A stretch of DNA of 64,000 nt, from positions 1-64,000 of the forward strand of contig CALFCI010000018.1 of the NCBI GenBank assembly GCA_937951135.1, read 5' to 3'. Shown here one piece after another: positions 35,172 to 44,280 of this stretch. Position numbers and translations under genes: made by a program. The DNA comes from an uncultured Aquimarina sp. Lineage in GTDB: Bacteria; Bacteroidota; Bacteroidia; Flavobacteriales; Flavobacteriaceae. The stretch's first letter is position 1. Every line of letters starts with the position of its first letter. The notes under the pieces are model-generated. The model was given only the letters and a program-made list of their open reading frames with translations, ran no database searches and had not been told where the DNA came from.

Positions 35172-36833
35172 CTACCGTATTAAAGAAAAATGACCTGAAG
35201 ATTCTTTATTGCCATTAATTTCTACACTAAACCAATACTCTGATGCAGGTAACATCTTCCCGTTATAATTTCCATCCCAACCCGCACCATCTGCTCTAAA
35301 CATGGTGATGAATTTTCCAAATCGATCAAAAATAGAAATCGTAATCATCGCCAGATCTTCATCCCCTATTGCATTCCAAGTATCATGAAAACCATCACCG
35401 TTTGGTGTAAAATATTTAGGGAAACCTGTAACAAATATACTTTTTGTAATTTCTCCACATCCTTCAATATCAAATACTTTTATAGTATGTTCCCCCAAAG
35501 TTACATCGGTAAACTCACCACTATCTTGTGGAATTCCACCATCCATAACGTATTGAAACATTCCTATACCTGTAGCAGTAGCACTAATAGCGTTGTCTGT
35601 TACACTATCGCTTGATACGGATAACGCTAAAGTTTCTGGCCCTCTAGATAAGGTAACCTTAATTCCATCCCTAGATTTTTCAGCTATATCGGTAACAAAT
35701 ACACTATAATCCCCTCCTTCAACAATTTCTATAGTATTCGTATCGGCTCCAGGAATCACCTGATTGTTTAATCGCCATACATAAGTTTCAAGTCCACTAA
35801 AAGAAGTATTTCGAAACCTAGCCGTTAATGTTTGTGGAATATCGGAAGTACAGAGCACAAAATCTTCACTAGTAAGCATTGGGGCTGAAGTATTTTCGAT
35901 AATAACATTAGAATCTGCCGAAATCCCTTGCACAAAAACTGCAGAATCTACACTTTCATCTCCTCGATCTGCAATCACTAGCTTTAAGGTATATGTTTCT
36001 CCTGGAATTACATCAATTTCGGTGGGTAGTACTTTTGTATACCCGTTATATTCAAGTATTTCGGAACCAGTAGGATTATCAATGTAAAACTCTGGAAAAA
36101 AATTGATCCCTAGTTGTTCTATATCAGGAAAGGGAGCAACACCTCCTGTTCGATCAGGACAACGTAATGTACTTTCATGTATAGAACCTGTATTTACTGA
36201 AATATTAGCAGAACCTGGAACTGCTGCAAGATTAGTGCCTCCAAAAGCAGTTCCTGAATCGTTTGGAATACCCGGTCCTTTAATCAAAAAAGCGAAACCA
36301 TCTCTCAACTTACCGTCTCCGCTACATTCAAAAGCATTATACTCTTCTGAAGCAAAAATAAAATCAAACTTTAACTTGAATCCGTAAGGAACTAAACTAA
36401 ACTCTAGTACCGTAGCATTAAACGTATCAACTTCAGTAGCACTATTATCATTTAATAATTTAGTTAAATCGGCATCTCCAAACCAACCTGTTGTTCTTAA
36501 GATACCACTTCCAGAGTCATCATTGGGACCCATCCCAAATGTTGCACTACCTGTAGTAAGCACTATCCCATCTTGAAACGGAAAACTACTAGTTCCTTGA
36601 TTAAAGTATCCCCAGCTCTTACGAAAATTTCCTGTATTGACTGGATTTTCAAGCAATCGTACAGAAGAAGGGATCAAAACAATATTATCATTATCAATCA
36701 AAACATTATCAATCAATTGTGTGATCGTCAAATCGGATGCTGGATCATCATCTGGATTAATTTGAACCGATTGTGCAGATATCGTTGATAACATCCCAAA
36801 TACAAAACCGCTAAAAAGTAATTTCTTAATCAT
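35172..36833 (-). CDS. Type IX-secreted protein, choice-of-anchor L, type B sorting domain
   Basis: A 553-residue secreted protein. The start MIKKLLFSGFVFGMLSTISA is a signal peptide; an ATG nine codons earlier (36860) would bury it and is rejected. Residues about 25-300 form the choice-of-anchor L domain (FIFASEEYNAFECSGDGKLR, DGFAFLIKGPG ... IADRGDESVDSAVF). An immunoglobulin-like stretch follows, and the last 85 residues are a gliding-type (type B) C-terminal domain (FPKYFTPNGDGFHDTWNAIG ... ISIFDRFGKFI), recognised by the type IX system for export. Probably a surface or extracellular protein; partner unknown. Confidence 0.88.
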   Translation of the reverse strand: MIKKLLFSGFVFGMLSTISAQSVQINPDDDPASDLTITQLIDNVLIDNDNIVLIPSSVRLLENPVNTGNFRKSWGYFNQGTSSFPFQDGIVLTTGSATFGMGPNDDSGSGILRTTGWFGDADLTKLLNDNSATEVDTFNATVLEFSLVPYGFKLKFDFIFASEEYNAFECSGDGKLRDGFAFLIKGPGIPNDSGTAFGGTNLAAVPGSANISVNTGSIHESTLRCPDRTGGVAPFPDIEQLGINFFPEFYIDNPTGSEILEYNGYTKVLPTEIDVIPGETYTLKLVIADRGDESVDSAVFVQGISADSNVIIENTSAPMLTSEDFVLCTSDIPQTLTARFRNTSFSGLETYVWRLNNQVIPGADTNTIEIVEGGDYSVFVTDIAEKSRDGIKVTLSRGPETLALSVSSDSVTDNAISATATGIGMFQYVMDGGIPQDSGEFTDVTLGEHTIKVFDIEGCGEITKSIFVTGFPKYFTPNGDGFHDTWNAIGDEDLAMITISIFDRFGKFITMFRADGAGWDGNYNGKMLPASEYWFSVEINGNKESSGHFSLIR

Positions 36834-36984
36834 AATGATTGTGCTAGTATAATAGACCAATATACAAAAGCTAGCTAAATCCTTAACTTAAAATTAACAT
36901 TTTTAACATACTATAAATACTTTCCGATCGCATGATAACACCTTGATATAATTGTTATTACAAAATACACGTACTGAATTAAAA

Positions 36985-37713
36985 CTAATTTCTCCCGATT
37001 TCATTAGGATATAACCTATATACTGGATCACTTTGCCAAAACGTTTTTGTATCCACATCTAATGCTGTAAGTGGCCCTTTGAATGCTGCACCCGTATCAA
37101 TATTCCAAACACTAGCAGCATGTACAGGGGTGGTTTTATTAATTCGAGTTACTGGAGTATGACCCACATAAATTTCATCAAAAATAGAGAGGCGTTTGGG
37201 ATAATGAAGATCCGTTTTCTGAAGTGCAGGATCAATAGCAAGTGCTAGTTCCCATAACGATCGATCCCAATATAGGATTTTGCTAAAATGCTCCCGATGA
37301 GGTCCATGTAGATTAGAAAAACCAGCATGTAAAAACAACCTATTCTTAGTATCTACATGATAATTAAGTAAACGTTCGTAAAAATCTAAATGCTTCACCA
37401 TCATGGCACTATCAATAGTTTTGTACCCATCTAATGTTGCCTGTCCGCCATGTTGTAACCATTCAGGGTTGTGCGTTTTTTGAGTTAACCATGTATAACA
37501 AAGTTCATCGTGATTGCCTCTTAAAAAAATGCATTGATGTGTCTGGTTTAATTCAATTAAAAAAGAAACTACTGTAGCGCTATCACTCCATCCGTCAACA
37601 TAGTCTCCCAAAAATATTAGGGTATCATCGGCTGTTATTTTTGCCTTTTCAATGAGTTGTTGTAAGGCTCGTAATGCCCCATGAATATCTCCAATAACTA
37701 ATGTTCTACCCAT
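36985..37713 (-). CDS. Metallophosphoesterase (serine/threonine protein phosphatase-like)
   Basis: A 242-residue cytosolic enzyme with the full set of calcineurin-type metal motifs in order: GDIHGALRAL (residues about 8-17), FLGDYVDGWSDS (about 34-45), FLRGNHDEL (about 68-76), FLHAGFSN and a closing VGHTPVT. The closest remembered relatives are bis(5'-nucleosyl)-tetraphosphatase or PP2A-like bacterial phosphatases; the substrate is not evident. It is transcribed alone, downstream of the repeat block at 37772. Confidence 0.88.
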   Translation of the reverse strand: MGRTLVIGDIHGALRALQQLIEKAKITADDTLIFLGDYVDGWSDSATVVSFLIELNQTHQCIFLRGNHDELCYTWLTQKTHNPEWLQHGGQATLDGYKTIDSAMMVKHLDFYERLLNYHVDTKNRLFLHAGFSNLHGPHREHFSKILYWDRSLWELALAIDPALQKTDLHYPKRLSIFDEIYVGHTPVTRINKTTPVHAASVWNIDTGAAFKGPLTALDVDTKTFWQSDPVYRLYPNEIGRN

Positions 37714-38103
37714 GTATATCTCTTATTTCATATTTGTAGTAAACTCTGATTTCCATTTTCCCCAATAGAGTCAACTACCTCGGAGCAAGCTCACGAGACA
37801 TTTCGAGGCAAGCCTCGAAGAATTAAACTCCACAATGTGGATTAAAAAATACTGAAGACTAATTTATACCATTTAATATTTGAATTCACCCAATTAAAAT
37901 GCGCCTTTTGAATGTCTATTTCAGTATAAAAAATAACCGTAGCTTAGGCTATGCTGATTTTTTATATTTCATATACATCCAAAACTCATCATTTTTCTTT
38001 TGAGCAAATTCAAACATAAAATGGTATAAGATAATCTAAGGTACTAATCTTAGTTGATTTTATCGTAAAAAATGACGATATATAAAACATCAAAAGACAC
38101 TAT
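37714..38103. other. Spacer with left copy of the AlbA_2-flanking repeat
   Basis: No gene. It contains the repeat at 37772-37845, including the palindromes TTCGAGGCAAGCCTCGAA (about 37802-37819) and TCCACAATGTGGA (37829-37841). The remaining bases up to 38103 are AT-rich and unremarkable. Confidence 0.6.
37772..37845 (+). repeat. Repeat flanking the AlbA_2 gene, left copy
   Basis: About 74 bp starting CAACTACCTCGGAGCAAGC and ending TCCACAATGTGGATTA. It corresponds in inverted orientation to 39254-39351, which carries extra bases in the middle. The two copies face each other across the gene at 38104-39243. Confidence 0.8.
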
Positions 38104-39243
38104 CTAATTATATTTTACCTTTCGCAAGATGCGCATACTCTCTTTATATCGGGCATAAATATCTTTATCAAACTTTTTTATATAGGGTTTAATCGTTTCT
38201 AATTTTTCTTTAGCTTCCTTAAAATCATTAAAATAGCATAACAGGTACGTTGCCGAAATATTTTGTAAATCATCCTCTTCACTAGGAGTTAATGGACTTT
38301 TTTTCTGAAGTTTTTCCAGTAGTATATTATTGTTATTATATAAGTGATGTAATGTTTTTCTATCAAACTGAGGTGGTGTAAATAGTAATTTACTTTCGAT
38401 ATCATAATGTGCATTATCTTTAAAAGTTATCACTACTTCTTCTAATGGATAATAGGTGTCGGATGGCTGTAAACCTAATTGTACATATTCCGTAATTCGA
38501 AATTCATTTTCTGTGATTACAATACTTACTTCATCCAAAGCAGAGTAAAATAACTTAACATGTTCATTAATCAATTCGATATCTACCCTTGAATAATAAA
38601 TACCATCATTTACTTTTTTTTCTTTTCCAGCCCAACACACTACAAAATATTCTTTAAATACTTTATAGGTAGGATTATAATCTTGCCGTACATTCATGAA
38701 ATCAAAAACGCCATCCAGGGTAAGTTCAATATTATTTTGTGCATTACTTTCAATAGCATGCACAATTTTAGAATTTATATCCTTAATTTCAATGTCAAAT
38801 ACTTTAGGCATACTAATACTGCCATCCCTAAAAAAAACAGCTCCACCATAATATTTCCAAATATTTTTACGAAACGAACACAATTTTCCATCTACGGGGG
38901 GACGTATAGTAACCAATCCCACTACTTTATCAATAGGCAAATGCGGAAAGGGAATATTTTCATAAGCGACTAAAGGGGGATTACTAATATATGCATTCAC
39001 TAAATTCTGAATTTTACTATCATCAAAAAAATCAACCCCAATAATAGCATTATTATCGTCTTGTACTCCAATAACGATATAAGAATTGTTTTTAGGATTG
39101 GAATTGGCTAGTGCACAAATATGCTTTACAAACTTAGCTTTCCCTTCTTTTTCACCAATGTTCAATTTCAGTTTTTTATCATAAAAACTATTTTCATCAT
39201 TATGAGCTAATAGATGTTTAATAAGTAACCGTTTATTGATCAT
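38104..39243 (-). CDS. AlbA_2 (Schlafen-like) domain protein
   Basis: A 379-residue protein. Residues about 18-130 match the AlbA_2/Slfn DNA-binding domain: FVKHICALANSNPKNNSYIV, IGVQDDNNAIIGVDFFDD, and the FFRDGS strand near 138. Such proteins are commonly annotated as putative DNA-binding or ATP-binding regulators and often occur in accessory or defence regions. The rest (about 145-379) is a unique mixed region and a Lys-rich helical C-terminus (KEAKEKLETIKPYIKKFDK). The gene is bracketed by inverted copies of a repeat and its flanks are AT-rich, which suggests an inserted cassette. The target is unknown. Confidence 0.75.
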   Translation of the reverse strand: MINKRLLIKHLLAHNDENSFYDKKLKLNIGEKEGKAKFVKHICALANSNPKNNSYIVIGVQDDNNAIIGVDFFDDSKIQNLVNAYISNPPLVAYENIPFPHLPIDKVVGLVTIRPPVDGKLCSFRKNIWKYYGGAVFFRDGSISMPKVFDIEIKDINSKIVHAIESNAQNNIELTLDGVFDFMNVRQDYNPTYKVFKEYFVVCWAGKEKKVNDGIYYSRVDIELINEHVKLFYSALDEVSIVITENEFRITEYVQLGLQPSDTYYPLEEVVITFKDNAHYDIESKLLFTPPQFDRKTLHHLYNNNNILLEKLQKKSPLTPSEEDDLQNISATYLLCYFNDFKEAKEKLETIKPYIKKFDKDIYARYKESMRILRKVKYN

Positions 39244-39253
39244 TGTTTTACTT

Positions 39254-39351
39254 TAATCCACATTGTGGAGTTTAATGCTTTGAGGCAAGCCTCAAAATGT
39301 TAAAAATAGGTATCCGCTGGATGCCTCCTAAGCTTACTCCAAGGTAGTTTA
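39254..39351 (-). repeat. Repeat flanking the AlbA_2 gene, right copy
   Basis: Reverse complement matches 37772-37845 at both ends (TCCACAATGTGGATTA and ACTACCTTGGAGTAAGC), with an insertion including GCATCCAGCGGATACC. A similar GGTATCCAGCGAATACC segment lies at about 3732-3748. Confidence 0.78.
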
Positions 39352-39480
39352 CTTTTTACTAAAATACTAAAACCCTTTTAGATACGTATTGGTTACTCAA
39401 TTGTCAGTATATCTATCAACAAAACAAACCCAGTATAATCATAAAATATTAAATCCAAAATATTATTTTAACTTCAAAAT

Positions 39481-39642
39481 TTTAGTACGTGAGAAAAATT
39501 AGTAGCTGTATTTTATATTTTTGATAATCAACGCTTTAGAGATACTTGCTCTGTTAGACCTGCTAGGTTTTTAGTAGGTCTAAATTATAAAGTGATGATG
39601 CAACTGTACATAGAGAATAACTATTTTTTGTCATGTACTCAG
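39481..39642 (-). mobile_element. MITE copy 4 (162 bp, inverted) with perfect 9-bp target duplication
   Basis: The right end TTTTTGTCATGTACTCAG is intact; the left end is degenerate (TTTAGTACGTGAGAAAAA). CTTCAAAAT occurs directly before (39472-39480) and directly after (39643-39651), a perfect 9-bp duplication. It is in reverse orientation to the other three copies and has diverged more inside. Confidence 0.9.
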
Positions 39643-40372
39643 CTTCAAAATACAATCATAGGTGTAGAATTTATAACTTTTTTTTATTAGTATCACTTTT
39701 AAAAAACTGATAATCAGTATATTTATTCTTATAAGTATAAAGTATTATAAATGAATATTAAAACGAATTTCAATCCTTCAATGGTAATGTTCATAACTCC
39801 AAATAACGGTTCATATCTTATGTGTATAACTAGTTACTAAGATATATAAGTATTATTAGGTTCTTTATTTTTTTATTTCAATACACGTTATACATTCACA
39901 AATCAAAATTTAGTAGTTCTTTTTTTTAGACAAGTTTTGAGACCATAACTTGGAGTTATGAAATATGGTTTTACCGTAAAAAAGTTAAGATTTAATAGTT
40001 AATATAGATATGAACAGTTGTTCATTATTTTTTGTTTCCATAAGATTTTCAATACCTTATCGTAATTTATCTATGTTCATAACACACGAATGAACTTCAC
40101 TAACCAAATAAACCTAATAAAACAGCAAAAAGTTATACCGCTATTCACACTACATCATATACATCATTGTTTTTTTTAATTTTAAAAGAAAAAGAAATAT
40201 ATATATAATATGTGTTCATAAGTAAGTTCCTATTGAAAATTTAAAGATTAAAATAAGGTTTAGATTTAGGATACGTTTTATCTTATGTAATAAATTGAGT
40301 ATTAATTTTTAAAGGTATAAATTATTAATCTTAATAGATAAACTGTACTTTTAGCACTTATAACTATAATTA

Positions 40373-42580
40373 ATGAAAAGAAAGAGCAATCGTAGAAAAA
40401 GTTCATCTAATACAGAAAATATTACTCAAGGCATACTGAAACTTTTAAAATCAGAGCCATCCCAAAGCTTTAATTACAAGCAGATAGCAGCAAAATTTGG
40501 AGTAGATGACCCTAGTAGTCGAAACCAAATTATTAAAAAATTGGCCCAACTGGCTGCCAAAAAACAAATTACAGAAGAGTCTACAGGTAAATTTAAAATC
40601 ATACCGAATATTAATACCTATTCAGGGGTTTTACAAGTGACTTCTAAAGGAACTGGATATGTAATTGTAGAAGAACTAGGAGAAGATATATTTGTACCTA
40701 AAAATGCACTCAATAGAGCTTTAGATAAGGATGAGGTAGAGGTTTATGTTATTAATCGTAGACGAAGAGGAAAAAGTGAAGGAGAGATTACTAGAATAAT
40801 TTCTAGAAAAACAGAAAAATTTGTAGGTGTAATTGACATCCAAAAGACGTATGCTTTTGTGATGGTTCAAAATGCAAAAATGTATACCGATATTTTTATT
40901 CCAAAAGATAAGATAGGGGATGCAGAAAATGGAGATAAAGTTGTCGTAAAATTAGAGGACTGGCCAGAAAAAGCAGATTCTCCTTTTGGAACGATACTCC
41001 AAGTATTAGGAAAACCAGGAGATCACGATACTGAGATTCACTCGATTTTAGCACAGTATGGATTGCCTTATGAATTTCCAGAAGAAGTACAACAATATGC
41101 AGATGGTTTAGACACCAGCATACAAGAGTCAGAAATTAAAAAGCGTCGAGATATGCGAAATATCCTGACCTTTACTGTAGATCCTAAAGATGCTAAAGAT
41201 TTTGATGATGCTTTATCTTTTGAAGTCTTAGAAAATGGGAATTATGAAATAGGGATTCATATTGCAGATGTATCTCATTATGTACAACCGGGTACAATAT
41301 TAGATACTGAAGCGTATGAACGGGCAACTTCTGTATATCTAGTCGATAGAGTAGTACCCATGCTTCCTGAAGTATTATCTAATAATGTATGTTCGTTGCG
41401 GCCACTTGAAGAAAAGTATACCTTTTCTGCCGTTTTTGAATTGAATGCAAAAGCTGAAATTAAAAACCAATGGTTTGGAAGAACTGTAACCTATTCTGAT
41501 GCGCGTTTTGCTTATGAAGAAGCACAGCATATTATAGAAACTGAAGAAACAGCAATTCCTGCTGAAATTTCATTAACAGGAAAAGCATATCAAGTCGATC
41601 AAAAGATTGCAGATGCGGTATTAAAAATGGATGAACTCGCTAAAATTTTACGTGGTAAACGTATGCGAGATGGTGCTATTTCTTTTGATAAAGTAGAAGT
41701 AAAATTCAATTTAAATGAAGCTAATGAACCTATAGGTGTATTTTTTAAAACTTCTAAAGATGCCAATAAGTTGATTGAAGAATTTATGCTATTAGCAAAT
41801 AAAAAAGTAGCAGAATTTGTTGGTAAACAAGATAAAAAACAAACGTATATCTATAGAATACATGATGAGCCTAATGATGAAAAGTTATCAGCTTTACAAA
41901 ATGTAATTGGTAGGTTTGGGTATACATTAGACCTAAGAGATCGTAAAAGTATTACATCATCTTTAAATGGATTATTAAAAGATGTACAAGGTAAGAAAGA
42001 GCAAAATATGGTAGATACTTTAGCCATACGAACCATGAGTAAAGCAGAATATAGTACTCAAAATATTGGGCATTATGGATTAGCTTTTGAGTATTATTCA
42101 CATTTTACTTCTCCAATTCGAAGATATCCTGATGTTATAGCACATCGTTTGTTACAACATTATTTAGATAAGGGAAAAGACACTAAATTTAGTGTCTCTA
42201 AAGAAGAATATGAAGAAAAGTGTAAGCATAGTAGTAATATGGAAGGTTTAGCTTCTAGTGCAGAACGAGATTCCATAAAGTTTATGCAAATAAAATTTAT
42301 GAAAGATCATGAAAATGAAGAATTTTTAGGTGTAATTTCAGGAGTAACAGAGTGGGGGATTTATGTAGAAATAGTAAGTAATAAATGTGAAGGGATGATA
42401 CGCCTTAAGGATATTAGTGATGATCATTATATTTTTGATCAAGATGAATATGCAATTATAGGCCAACGTACCAAAAAAGTATATCAGTTAGGTGATGAAG
42501 TACATGTAAAAGTGAAAAATGCAGATTTAATAAAACGTCATTTAGATTTTACATTAATCGTAAATACGCAAAGCGTTTAA
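40373..42580 (+). CDS. rnr: Ribonuclease R
   Basis: A 735-residue 3'-5' exoribonuclease that degrades structured RNA. An N-terminal winged-helix part (about 15-70: ILKLLKSEPSQSFNYKQIAA) is followed by cold-shock-like strands (YVIVEELGEDIFVPKNAL). The RNB catalytic domain holds the acidic cluster DPKDAKDFDDALSF near residues 270-283, and an S1 domain ends the chain (EEFLGVISGVTEWGIYVEIV ... VKVKNADLIKRHLDF). Length is normal. It is upstream of two unrelated genes on the same strand. Confidence 0.95.
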   Translation: MKRKSNRRKSSSNTENITQGILKLLKSEPSQSFNYKQIAAKFGVDDPSSRNQIIKKLAQLAAKKQITEESTGKFKIIPNINTYSGVLQVTSKGTGYVIVEELGEDIFVPKNALNRALDKDEVEVYVINRRRRGKSEGEITRIISRKTEKFVGVIDIQKTYAFVMVQNAKMYTDIFIPKDKIGDAENGDKVVVKLEDWPEKADSPFGTILQVLGKPGDHDTEIHSILAQYGLPYEFPEEVQQYADGLDTSIQESEIKKRRDMRNILTFTVDPKDAKDFDDALSFEVLENGNYEIGIHIADVSHYVQPGTILDTEAYERATSVYLVDRVVPMLPEVLSNNVCSLRPLEEKYTFSAVFELNAKAEIKNQWFGRTVTYSDARFAYEEAQHIIETEETAIPAEISLTGKAYQVDQKIADAVLKMDELAKILRGKRMRDGAISFDKVEVKFNLNEANEPIGVFFKTSKDANKLIEEFMLLANKKVAEFVGKQDKKQTYIYRIHDEPNDEKLSALQNVIGRFGYTLDLRDRKSITSSLNGLLKDVQGKKEQNMVDTLAIRTMSKAEYSTQNIGHYGLAFEYYSHFTSPIRRYPDVIAHRLLQHYLDKGKDTKFSVSKEEYEEKCKHSSNMEGLASSAERDSIKFMQIKFMKDHENEEFLGVISGVTEWGIYVEIVSNKCEGMIRLKDISDDHYIFDQDEYAIIGQRTKKVYQLGDEVHVKVKNADLIKRHLDFTLIVNTQSV

Positions 42581-42581
42581 A

Positions 42582-42632
42582 TAGAGACGCAAAATATTGT
42601 GTCTCAACAGTAAAGACGCAATATTTTGCGTC
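42582..42632. repeat. Two adjacent GACGCAA palindromes
   Basis: GAGACGCAAAATATTGTGTCTC (about 42583-42604) and AGACGCAATATTTTGCGTCT (about 42613-42632) are near-identical palindromes in the 68-bp gap between rnr and the DUF2807 gene. They can each fold into a hairpin and may end rnr transcription. Confidence 0.7.
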
Positions 42633-42648
42633 TCAAACAAGATAATAA

Positions 42649-43326
42649 ATGAGAAAAGGAATAGTAGTACTGTTATTCTTATGTATAGGAATAGCAGCGT
42701 TTGCACAAAAAAAAATTACTAAAGAAATAGTATCTTTTACTGAGCTTAAAGTTTTTGATAAAATAAAAGTAACGTTAATACCCAGTACAGAAAACAAATT
42801 AGAAATTACAGGATTACAAAATAATGAAGTTGATATTGTACAAAGTAATGAAGTATTAAAAATTAAAATGTCTTTAAATAATATTTGGGAAAATAATAAT
42901 ACCAAAGTAACTTTATATTGTAAAGGGGTTTCTATTATAGATGTAAATGAAGGATCTAAAGTAAGTATTGAAGGGGAATTAAAAACTGAAAATTTAGATT
43001 TAAGAGCGCAAGAGGGTGCAGATATTATAGGTAAGATAGTAACAGATAAATTATTTGCAAAAGCAGTAACTGGTGGAGAATTGGTATTATCTGGAACGGC
43101 TACAGCACAAGAAGTAATTGTAAAAGCAGGAGGACAGTTTTTATCTAAAGAATTGAGTACAGAAACTACAAGAGTAAAAATAAGTGCAGGTGGAGAAGCT
43201 ATAGTAAATGCTTCAAAATATGTAAAAGCGAATACTACAGCTGGTGGAATTATAAGAATATATGGAAATCCTAATGAAATTGATCAGAGAAAAGTCTTTG
43301 GGGGTAAAATTATAACAGTACACTAA
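42649..43326 (+). CDS. DUF2807 (head GIN domain) secreted protein
   Basis: A 225-residue exported protein with signal peptide (KGIVVLLFLCIGIAAFAQ, about 3-20). The body is a right-handed beta-helix-like series of short strands with repeated glycine-turn steps (LDLRAQEGADIIGKI, AKAVTGGELVLSG, VKISAGGEAIVNA, ANTTAGGIIRIYG), typical of the putative auto-transporter adhesin head GIN / DUF2807 family. The ending WGNP-like YGNPNEIDQRKVFGG is also typical. Function unknown; probably periplasmic or surface. Confidence 0.85.
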   Translation: MRKGIVVLLFLCIGIAAFAQKKITKEIVSFTELKVFDKIKVTLIPSTENKLEITGLQNNEVDIVQSNEVLKIKMSLNNIWENNNTKVTLYCKGVSIIDVNEGSKVSIEGELKTENLDLRAQEGADIIGKIVTDKLFAKAVTGGELVLSGTATAQEVIVKAGGQFLSKELSTETTRVKISAGGEAIVNASKYVKANTTAGGIIRIYGNPNEIDQRKVFGGKIITVH

Positions 43327-43337
43327 ATAGTATTCAA

Positions 43338-43345
43338 TACCTTTG
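43338..43345 (+). promoter_or_regulatory. -7 box before the LysE-like exporter gene
   Basis: TACCTTTG at 22 bp before the start at 43367 matches TAnnTTTG; no clear -33 TTG is at the expected distance. Confidence 0.35.
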
Positions 43346-43366
43346 TAATAAATTAGTTCACATCCT

Positions 43367-44065
43367 ATGCTTCAAGATGCCCATGCTGCGATTCCCTTAG
43401 GGTTTTTACTTTCTTTTTTAATAGGTCCTGTTTTTTTCGTACTTCTAGAAACAGCAGCATTAAAAGGATTTCGGGCAGCGCTTACTTTAGATATAGGAGC
43501 TATTATTGCAGATATTGTATTCATTCTTATTGCTTATTTTAGTACAAGTCAGATTTTAGAAAAAATAAAAGATGATCCTGCTTTATTCATTTTTGGAGGA
43601 ATGCTTTTGGCAACTTATGGAATCATTTCATTTATTCAAGAAAAAAGAAATTACAATAAGCTTAGAGATACTTCTGTAGAGATTATTAACAAGCGAAATT
43701 ATTTCACGCTATTTATTAAAGGATTTCTATTAAACTTTATCAATATAGGTGTTTTAGGATTTTGGTTGAGTATCATTATCGTAATTGGTCCTCAATTAGA
43801 TATGAATGAAAATAGAATGCTATCTTTTTTCGCAATGGTATTAGCAACATATTTGTGTATAGATATTATCAAGATACTATTAGCAAAACAGTTAAAACAA
43901 AAATTAACACCAAAATTAATTTATAGTATTAAGCGTATCATTAGTATTTTGATGATAGTATTTGGAGCTTTTTTGATTCTTAAAGGAATACTACCCAATC
44001 AAGTAGAAGAACAATTACAAGATAGAATTGAAAAAATCAGACCTTCAACAATAGAATTAAATTAA
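43367..44065 (+). CDS. LysE family translocator
   Basis: A 232-residue inner-membrane protein with six predicted helices. The start PLGFLLSFLIGPVFFVLLET has the P..FL..IGP.F pattern of LysE/RhtB amino-acid exporters, with the second motif near residue 125 (FINIGVLGFWLSI). It would export an amino acid or related small molecule. A hairpin terminator follows at once (44064-44098). Confidence 0.88.
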   Translation: MLQDAHAAIPLGFLLSFLIGPVFFVLLETAALKGFRAALTLDIGAIIADIVFILIAYFSTSQILEKIKDDPALFIFGGMLLATYGIISFIQEKRNYNKLRDTSVEIINKRNYFTLFIKGFLLNFINIGVLGFWLSIIIVIGPQLDMNENRMLSFFAMVLATYLCIDIIKILLAKQLKQKLTPKLIYSIKRIISILMIVFGAFLILKGILPNQVEEQLQDRIEKIRPSTIELN

Positions 44066-44098
44066 AAAATCCTTCAATATACATTGAAGGATTTTTTT
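44064..44098 (+). terminator. Terminator of the LysE-like gene
   Basis: AAATCCTTCAAT pairs with ATTGAAGGATTT over a short loop, followed by T residues, overlapping the end of the exporter gene. The 3' end of the convergent tRNA gene starts 2 bp further on. Confidence 0.85.
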
Positions 44099-44099
44099 G

Positions 44100-44170
44100 A
44101 GGTGTCGAGCGGATTCGAACCGCTGTAGATGGTGTTGCAGACCACTGCCTAGCCGCTCGGCCACGACACC
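44100..44170 (-). tRNA. tRNA-Cys (anticodon GCA)
   Basis: Read on the minus strand, the acceptor arm GGTGTCG pairs with CGACACC, the D arm GCCGAGCGGCTAGGC is intact, and the anticodon loop CTGCAAC has anticodon GCA. The T arm AGCGG-TTCGAAT-CCGCT follows. The discriminator base is U, the expected identity element for Cys. The CCA end is not encoded, so it must be added after transcription. Confidence 0.95.
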
Positions 44171-44280
44171 CTAATATTTTCGTTGATCAAATGTACTAAA
44201 ATTTATGGTGATTTTTAAAAGGAATATGTTATAAAAATAAAATAAACATACTTTTTTTGTTTTATTAACGTTTGCTACCC

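Larger units (their letters stand above)
39244..40372. other. 1.1-kb gene-free stretch before rnr
   Basis: Holds the right copy of the AlbA_2-flanking repeat (39254-39351), the MITE copy 4 (39481-39642), a hairpin-forming pair CATAACTCCAA (39792-39802) / TTGGAGTTATG (39950-39960), and very AT-rich leader DNA. No ORF of note on either strand. Confidence 0.6.

Noticed and set aside
44100-44170. tRNA-Ser or tRNA-Leu reading because of the GCCGAGCGG D-arm
   Set aside because: No long variable arm is present, the anticodon is GCA and the discriminator base is U, so it is tRNA-Cys.
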